NCBI GenBank assembly: GCA_041397725.1
Contig: JAWKVZ010000008.1
Coordinates: 107,355-171,354, forward strand
DNA from: JAGRKR01 sp041397725
GTDB taxonomy: Bacteria; Pseudomonadota; Alphaproteobacteria; Rhizobiales; Hyphomicrobiaceae
DNA: 64,000 bases
Direction of reading: 5' to 3'
The translations under genes and the position numbers were made by a program. Shown here in pieces: positions 59,210 through 64,000 of the stretch. The notes under the pieces are model-generated. The model ran no database searches and was not told the origin of the DNA. It worked only from the letters and a program-made list of their open reading frames with translations. Each line of letters starts with the position of its first letter. The first letter of the stretch is position 1.

Positions 59210-60235
59210 GTGAGCAACCGGCTATCCGTCACCGTGGTCGGCGGCGGCATCTTCGGTCTCTGGCAGGCGCTGGAGCTGGCGCGACGTGGGCACACGGTGA
59301 CGCTGCGCGAAGCCGCGCCCGGGCCGGGGGACGCTGCCGCCAGCCGTTACGCCGGCGCCATGCTCGCGCCCTACTGCGAAGGCGAGGCGGCGGAGCCCGT
59401 CGTGATCTCGCTCGGTCTCAGGGGCCTGGAGCTCTGGAAGGCGGCGTGTCCGGCGGTCGTGCAGCGCGGCAGCCTCGTCGTGGCGGCGGCCCGCGACCGA
59501 TCGGAGCTGGTGCGCTTCGCCCGCATGACCGGGGGGCATCGCGCCGTCGGCGGCAGCGAAATCGGAACTCTCGAGCCCGATCTCGTCGGGCGTTTCGGCC
59601 AAGGGCTCTTCTACGAAACCGAGGCGCATCTGGCGCCGCGCCCCGCACTGGCGTTCCTCGCTGCCGAGGCACGCCGGCACGGCGCGGAGCTGCGCTTCGG
59701 CGAGGCCGTGACCGGACCGCTCTGGCTCGCCGCTTCCGATGGTGGACCGGTCATCGACTGTCGCGGCCTCGCGGCGCGCGACACGCTGCCGGAGCTCCGG
59801 GGCGTGCGCGGGGAGATGCTGGTGGTGCGCACGCGTGACGTCCACCTGACGCGGCCCGTGCGCCTTCTGCATCCGCGCTTTCCGCTCTATGTCGTGCCCT
59901 GGGGCGACGATCAGTACATGGTCGGCGCAACCGTCATCGAGCGCGACGATGCCGGCCCGGTGACGGTACGTTCGGCGCTCGACCTGCTGGCCACGGCCTA
60001 TGCGCTGCACCCGGCCTTCGGCGAGGCAGAGATCGTCGAGATGTCGGCAGGCGTCCGGCCGGCCTTTCCAGACAATGTGCCCAAAGTTGTGATCCGCGGG
60101 CGCTGCCTCTATGTTAATGGCGCGTACCGGCACGGGTTCCTCATGGCGCCCGCGATGGCAGAGCTCGTGGCCGACCATCTGGAAACCGGGACGACGCATC
60201 CGGAGGTTTTTGTTGCGAATACTGCTCAACGGTGA
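59210..60235 (+). CDS. thiO: Glycine oxidase ThiO, FAD-dependent
   Basis: The 341-residue flavoprotein has the Rossmann motif LSVTVVGGGIFGLWQALELA, the DAO-family YAGAMLAPYCEGEAAEP, and C-terminal GVRPAFPDNVPKVVIRGRCL and NGAYRHGFLMAPAMAELVAD. It oxidises glycine to the imine used for the thiazole ring. The start is GTG 59210 (GAGGCAGAC before). Its last codons overlap the thiS start. With thiS, thiG and thiE it forms an operon. Confidence 0.93.
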   Translation: MSNRLSVTVVGGGIFGLWQALELARRGHTVTLREAAPGPGDAAASRYAGAMLAPYCEGEAAEPVVISLGLRGLELWKAACPAVVQRGSLVVAAARDRSELVRFARMTGGHRAVGGSEIGTLEPDLVGRFGQGLFYETEAHLAPRPALAFLAAEARRHGAELRFGEAVTGPLWLAASDGGPVIDCRGLAARDTLPELRGVRGEMLVVRTRDVHLTRPVRLLHPRFPLYVVPWGDDQYMVGATVIERDDAGPVTVRSALDLLATAYALHPAFGEAEIVEMSAGVRPAFPDNVPKVVIRGRCLYVNGAYRHGFLMAPAMAELVADHLETGTTHPEVFVANTAQR

Positions 60236-60410
60236 GCCGACCCAGACCGCTGCCCGTACGCTCGAGGAGCTGGTGGCGGCGCTCGGCTATGGCGAGATGC
60301 GCATCGCGACCGCGCTCAACGGCAGCTTCGTGCCGGTGCGCGCGCGCCCTGAGACGCGCATCGCGGAGGACGACAAGGTCGAGATCGTCGCCCCGAGGCA
60401 GGGCGGCTGA
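60213..60410 (+). CDS. thiS: Sulfur carrier protein ThiS
   Basis: The 65-residue ubiquitin-like protein reads LRILLNGEPTQTAARTLEEL, VAALGYGEMRIATALNGSFV and ends AEDDKVEIVAPRQGG; the terminal Gly-Gly is thiocarboxylated and donates sulfur to the thiazole. The start TTG 60213 sits 6 bases after GGAGG and lies inside the end of thiO. No ATG is available. It precedes thiG by 14 bases. Confidence 0.93.
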   Translation: MRILLNGEPTQTAARTLEELVAALGYGEMRIATALNGSFVPVRARPETRIAEDDKVEIVAPRQGG

Positions 60411-60424
60411 AGGAGCGAGACGGA

Positions 60425-61240
60425 ATGTTGACCCAGGCGGATACCCCGCGCGCACTGGTGCTCTACGGCCAGGAGGTGGCCTCGCGCCTGCTGATCGGCA
60501 CGGCCCAGTACCCCTCGCCGGATGTGCTGGCGCGGGCGGTCAAGGCTTCCGGCGCCGCCATCGTCACGGTGTCGCTGCGCCGTGAGTCCGCCCGTCAGAA
60601 GTCCGGGCAGAGCTTCTGGCAGTTGATCCGGGATCTCGGCATCAAGGTGCTGCCGAACACGGCCGGATGTCGCACGGTGAAGGAAGCGGTGGCGACGGCC
60701 GAGATGGCGCGCGAGTTGTTCGATACCCCCTGGGTGAAGCTCGAGGTGATCGCCAACGACGACACGCTGCAACCCGATCTCTTCGGTCTGGTGGAGGCCG
60801 CCGGCGAGTTGGTGAAGAGTGGTTTTCAGGTCTTTCCCTATACGACGGAGGATCTCGGCGCCGCCGAGCGGCTGCTGGCGGCCGGCTGCGAGGTTCTGAT
60901 GCCGTGGGGTGCGCCGATCGGCACCGGTCGCGGCCTCAGCAACCGCTACGCGCTCAAGACCATGCGCAACTACTTTCCGGGCGTGCCGCTCATCGTCGAT
61001 GCCGGCATCGGCGCCCCCTCGCATGCAGCGGCGGCCATGGAGATGGGCTTCGACGCCGTGCTGCTCAATACGGCCATCGCCAAGGCCGGCGAACCCGTGC
61101 GCATGGCCGAGGCCTTCGCCGGCGCCATCGCGGCAGGTCGCATGGGCTACGAGGCCGGGCTGATGGAGCCGCGCGACATGGCGGCACCCTCGACGCCCGT
61201 CGCCGGCACGCCATTCTTCGACATCGGTGGAACCTCATGA
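60425..61240 (+). CDS. thiG: Thiazole synthase ThiG
   Basis: The 271-residue TIM-barrel enzyme shows RLLIGTAQYPSPDVLARAVK, SFWQLIRDLGIKVLPNTAGC, the Schiff-base lysine Lys105 in WVKLEVIANDDTLQPD, and VLMPWGAPIGTGRGLSN. It joins deoxyxylulose phosphate, dehydroglycine from ThiO and sulfur from ThiS. The ATG follows GGAGCGAGACGGA. Its stop overlaps the thiE start by 4 bases. Confidence 0.96.
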   Translation: MLTQADTPRALVLYGQEVASRLLIGTAQYPSPDVLARAVKASGAAIVTVSLRRESARQKSGQSFWQLIRDLGIKVLPNTAGCRTVKEAVATAEMARELFDTPWVKLEVIANDDTLQPDLFGLVEAAGELVKSGFQVFPYTTEDLGAAERLLAAGCEVLMPWGAPIGTGRGLSNRYALKTMRNYFPGVPLIVDAGIGAPSHAAAAMEMGFDAVLLNTAIAKAGEPVRMAEAFAGAIAAGRMGYEAGLMEPRDMAAPSTPVAGTPFFDIGGTS

Positions 61241-61857
61241 CGCAACGCCTCGACCCGTTCTATCCGATCGTTCCCGACGCCGGCTGGGTGCGCCGCATCG
61301 TGCCGCTCGGCGTGCGCATGGTGCAGCTCCGTCTCAAGGATGCCGACGCCGGCGAGGTGCGTCGCCAGGTGCGCGACAGTCTCGAGGTCTGCGCCGCGCA
61401 CGACTGCCTGCTCATCGTGAACGACTACTGGGAGGCGGCGATCGAGCTCGGGGCCGGCTACATCCATCTTGGCCAGGAGGACCTCGCCACCGCCGATCTC
61501 GCCGCCATCCGCAAGGCGGGGCTCAAGCTCGGCATCAGCACGCACAGCCACGAAGAGCTGGAGATCGCGCTGGCCGCCAAGCCCGACTACGTGGCGCTCG
61601 GTCCGATCTACGAGACGAAGCTGAAGCAGATGAAATGGGACCCGCAGGGGCTCGAGCGGCTCGCGGATTGGAAGCGACGGATAGCCTGCCCGTTGTGCGC
61701 CATCGGAGGCATCACGATCGAGCGGGCGCCGGGGGTCTGGGCCGCAGGTGCCGATACAATCGCCGTGGTGACCGACTTCCTCACCCACCACAACCCGGAC
61801 GAGCGTGTGCGCGCCTGGCTGGCTTGGGCAAACACTGTTCGAAAACAATCATATTGA
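61237..61857 (+). CDS. thiE: Thiamine phosphate synthase
   Basis: The 206-residue enzyme joins hydroxymethylpyrimidine pyrophosphate and thiazole phosphate. Motifs are MVQLRLKDADAGEVRRQVRD, CLLIVNDYWEAAIELGAG, YIHLGQEDLA, ISTHSHEELEIALAAKPDYV, ALGPIYETKLKQMKWDPQGL and CPLCAIGGITIERAPGVWAA. ATG 61237 overlaps the TGA of thiG (ATGA). The pyrimidine genes thiC and thiD are not in this window. Confidence 0.95.
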   Translation: MTQRLDPFYPIVPDAGWVRRIVPLGVRMVQLRLKDADAGEVRRQVRDSLEVCAAHDCLLIVNDYWEAAIELGAGYIHLGQEDLATADLAAIRKAGLKLGISTHSHEELEIALAAKPDYVALGPIYETKLKQMKWDPQGLERLADWKRRIACPLCAIGGITIERAPGVWAAGADTIAVVTDFLTHHNPDERVRAWLAWANTVRKQSY

Positions 61858-62031
61858 TATATAAGAAGATTTTTGATGCACGCGAGGGTTGCGGTGTAGG
61901 TACGCGACCATCGCATAAGTGCTGTCATCGGCCAGAGCTTGACGCCGGACCGCCGCGATAGGCTACACTACCCCCCAGACAAGAGCGGCTTGCCCGAGGT
62001 GGCCCCGCCGACGCTTCACCGTCTGATTACT

Positions 62032-62072
62032 CCGATCGACTGAGCCATCTCGTGCGAGATGCAACCGATCGG
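62032..62072 (+). promoter_or_regulatory. Nested palindrome upstream of the CHAD gene
   Basis: CCGATCG (62032) and CGATCGG (62066-62072) enclose CATCTCG-TG-CGAGATG (62046-62061), giving a 7-bp inner and a 7-bp outer stem. It lies 78 bases before the CHAD start and 175 bases after thiE. CATCTCG and CCGATCG also occur in the REP-like elements, so this may be a worn relative. It has no U-tract. Confidence 0.35.
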
Positions 62073-62149
62073 CTGCGCCAGCGCGGTGGAGGGGCGAGGT
62101 GGTCCGACGGTAGAGCCGCCGCAGAGGCCCCAGACCTGTAGTGACACCC

Positions 62150-63139
62150 ATGGCGTACCGCATCAAGCCGACCGAATCGATTGCCAAGTCCCTCCCGCGC
62201 ATCACGCTCGAGCAGATCTCGCTCGCCTCGCGCGTCCTGACGCAGGGGCCGGATGCCAACGTGGCCGTCCACGAAGCGCGCAAGTCGCTGAAGCGCGTGC
62301 GCGCGCTTCTTTCGCTGACGCGGCCGATGCTGGGCGAGAAGCTCTACAAGCGCGAGAACCGCCGCTACCGCGACATCGCGCGTGGCCTTGCCGGCGCGCG
62401 TGACCGGTTCGTTCTCGGCGAGACCCTCGAGAAGCTCGAGCGGCACTACGGCACGTCCTATGGCGATGGGCTCATCGGCCGCGCTCGCAAGGCGCTGGTC
62501 GGCGACGCCCGCGACGGTGCCGTCTCGCCCGAGATGATCAAGCGTGCGGTCGGCGCGCTCGGGCTCGCCAACGCCAACTGGTCCAGCATTCGATTCCGCA
62601 GGATCTCCATTCGCGAGCTGTTGCAGGGGCTCGAGGCCTCCTACCGGTCGGCCCGGCAGAACCTCAAGCTCGCGCGCGAGACCGACGTCGACCATGCCTT
62701 CCACGAGTTGCGCAAGGATGTGCAGCAGCATTGGCGGCACATGCAATTGCTGTCGCGGGCCTGGCCGGAGTTGATCGACGTCCGCATCGCCTCGGCGCGG
62801 GACATCTCGCTGCTGCTGGGTGACGACCACGATCTCTACGTTCTCCTGCAGCACCTCGAGGCCGGTGCGGAGGTGGCGCTGTCCGATGAGGATCGGCGGG
62901 CTCTGCGGCGCTTGTGCCGCCGCCGCCAGCAGGAGCTGCGCCGCTCCGCCGTGCCGCTGGCGCAGCGGCTTTTCGCGGACAGGCCCAGTGCGTTCGTGCA
63001 CGGCATCGAGGCCAGCTGGAAGGCCGCGGCGGATCTCGTCAGGGTGAGCGCCAGCAGAGGGCGCCGCCAGGAGGGGCCGGTTCTGCTGGCCCGCAGCGGC
63101 AGCGTCGTGCCGTTCGTGCCGCGGCGCTCGGACGAATAG
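62150..63139 (+). CDS. CHAD domain protein
   Basis: The 329-residue protein has the CHAD (conserved histidine alpha-helical) pattern: VHEARKSLKRVRALLSLTRP, RYRDIARGLAGARDRFVLGE, DHAFHELRKDVQQHWRHMQL and LLLGDDHDLYVLLQHLEAG, with conserved His and basic residues in each half. Characterised CHAD domains bind inorganic polyphosphate. No CYTH partner domain is attached and none lies nearby. The ATG at 62150 gives the usual start; GTG 62141 would add three residues. Confidence 0.88.
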   Translation: MAYRIKPTESIAKSLPRITLEQISLASRVLTQGPDANVAVHEARKSLKRVRALLSLTRPMLGEKLYKRENRRYRDIARGLAGARDRFVLGETLEKLERHYGTSYGDGLIGRARKALVGDARDGAVSPEMIKRAVGALGLANANWSSIRFRRISIRELLQGLEASYRSARQNLKLARETDVDHAFHELRKDVQQHWRHMQLLSRAWPELIDVRIASARDISLLLGDDHDLYVLLQHLEAGAEVALSDEDRRALRRLCRRRQQELRRSAVPLAQRLFADRPSAFVHGIEASWKAAADLVRVSASRGRRQEGPVLLARSGSVVPFVPRRSDE

Positions 63140-63267
63140 CGCGCCGGCGACGGGGGCGCGTCTCGCCCGGACGTTCGGGAGCGTGCTCTTCTTTGGCAGG
63201 CGGCCGGTCGTAGCGGTGGCCTCCTATGGCGCGCCCGGGAGTGCCGTGCACCGCAGCAGGGGTGGGG

Positions 63268-63870
63268 ATGATGTCGTCTCGCGGCAGGTGGGGGATTGCG
63301 CTTCTGGCAGTCGGGCTGGCGCTCGTGGCCGTGGTCCCGGCCGGACAGGGCGCGCGTGACGGCGAGAACCCGGCACGCCGCCGGGCGGCGTTTCAGGCGG
63401 TGCTGGCGCTGGAGGCACGGCTCAGGACGGAAATTCTCGGCGTCTACCGCAGTGCAGGACCGCTGGCGGCCGCCCAGTCCTATCGCGAAATCGTCGAGCG
63501 GCTGTCGGCAACCGTCGGCGAAGAGCGGGGCGTCACCCTCAGGCGCGTGCGGCTTCTGCCGATCGGGCGCGAGAATGCGGCCGACGCCTGGGAGCGCAAA
63601 CAGCTCGCGGAGTGGGCGCGCAAGGTTTCGATCGGCGCCGATCCCAGCCAGCTCGAGCATTTCGAGGTCATCACATCGGCCGGCGGCGTGCGCCAGTTCC
63701 GCTATATGCGCGGCCTGCGCGCCGAGGTCTACTGCCTGGGCTGCCACGGGTCGCAGACGCGCGCGGCCGTTCGCGCCGTCCTGCAGGAGCGGGCCGGCGA
63801 CGCGTCGCTGCACTGGGTCGACGAAGGCGGGTTGCTGGGCGCCGTCTCGGTGATACAAACCCTGGAATAG
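63268..63870 (+). CDS. DUF3365 (Tll0287-like) heme-motif protein
   Basis: The 200-residue product has a signal peptide (WGIALLAVGLALVAVVPAGQ) and a DUF3365 domain: FQAVLALEARLRTEILGVYR, SYREIVERLSATVGEERGVT, RRVRLLPIGRENAADAWER and the CxxCH heme motif in EVYCLGCHGSQTRA. In this family the domain is a heme-binding sensor or a small cytochrome; whether heme is bound here needs testing. ATG 63268 follows GGGGTGGGG. It is near the right edge and has no visible partner kinase. Confidence 0.85.
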   Translation: MMSSRGRWGIALLAVGLALVAVVPAGQGARDGENPARRRAAFQAVLALEARLRTEILGVYRSAGPLAAAQSYREIVERLSATVGEERGVTLRRVRLLPIGRENAADAWERKQLAEWARKVSIGADPSQLEHFEVITSAGGVRQFRYMRGLRAEVYCLGCHGSQTRAAVRAVLQERAGDASLHWVDEGGLLGAVSVIQTLE

Positions 63871-63942
63871 AGTGCGGGCGGCGGCGACGGACGCGCATTC
63901 GCGGGTCCGCCGGGTCGTGACCGATGCTCATGCTCACACGTC

Positions 63943-64000
63943 CAGGGTGCGTTGTACGCTCGCGAAGCAGGCGCGGAGCGCATCCCTCGTAACCGATCGC
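63943..64000. repeat. REP-like palindromic element (D), cut by the window end
   Basis: CAGGGTGCG at 63943 starts a unit with the same layout as C2 and B2: ACGCTCGCG, GGCGCGGAGCGC, CATCCCTCG and CCGATCGC at the end. The right arm is incomplete because the window ends there. It lies 72 bases after the DUF3365 gene. Confidence 0.55.

Noticed and set aside
1..64000. CRISPR arrays, transposases and complete prophages
   Set aside because: No regularly spaced identical repeats with unique spacers, no transposase motif and no block of phage structural genes were seen.

Overview
This 64 kb window comes from a high-GC alphaproteobacterial chromosome, most likely of the Hyphomicrobiales (Rhizobiales). 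The assignment rests on gene content and order: lgt-NDUFAF7-like methyltransferase-pgeF-prs-rplY-pth, folK-rpoZ-rsh-pdxJ-acpS, dapA-smpB, an imuA-imuB-dnaE2 mutasome with GAAC-N7-GAAC LexA boxes, a fused indolepyruvate:ferredoxin oxidoreductase, a DUF1007/NicO metal pair and DUF2853, DUF3775 and DUF2062 proteins. No species is claimed.

Layout. Bases 1-1980 are accessory: a frameshifted remnant of a repeat-rich secreted protein, a DUF6880 remnant and an intact primase-polymerase-type gene. They end at a tRNA-Ser(GCU) whose 3' end faces them, which is the usual geometry of an island boundary. From 2.3 to 10 kb lie a VOC protein with a ThDP decarboxylase, then an envelope cluster (OmpA protein with five 125-residue repeats, a 35-residue membrane peptide, a membrane-anchored protein with three helix-hairpin-helix-like repeats). 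From 10 to 24 kb are housekeeping genes: redoxin, smpB, dapA, Slt, uracil-DNA glycosylase with an NYN protein, folK, rpoZ, rsh, DUF2062, pdxJ, acpS. The minus-strand block from 24 to 31 kb makes tRNA-recycling, ribosomal, PRPP, lipoprotein-processing and peptidoglycan-quality proteins. From 31 to 40 kb: ubiK, ybjN-like, proC, a TetR regulator, csaA, a three-gene MarR/OmpR/kinase regulatory operon and ilvE. From 40 to 50 kb: the 1157-residue oxidoreductase, a divergent metal locus (DUF1007-NicO against a ZnuA-like protein) around a Zur-like palindrome, and two L,D-transpeptidases. From 50 to 64 kb: the SOS mutasome, gamma-glutamyltransferase, thiO-thiS-thiG-thiE, a CHAD protein and a heme-motif DUF3365 protein.

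How the parts work together. Several loci are complete modules. ImuA, ImuB and DnaE2 make a translesion polymerase, with separate LexA boxes over the imuA promoter and over the dnaE2 start codon; a minus-strand membrane-protein gene lies between them and shares the second box. ThiO/ThiS/ThiG build the thiazole and ThiE joins it to the pyrimidine. rpoZ and rsh link RNA polymerase to (p)ppGpp metabolism.

Signals not explained by genes. The clearest is a family of about 60-base intergenic palindromes found as tandem pairs at 10.2, 16.1 and 33.9 kb and as a single copy at the right edge; the terminal arms change sequence between loci but stay complementary. Others are three TTCAAGTGA[A/C] sites exactly 21 bases apart upstream of pgeF, a 14-bp perfect hairpin upstream of prs, and a redoxin with serine where I expect the peroxidatic cysteine. 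I do not see CRISPR arrays, a complete prophage, a transposase or an unmistakably new defence system.
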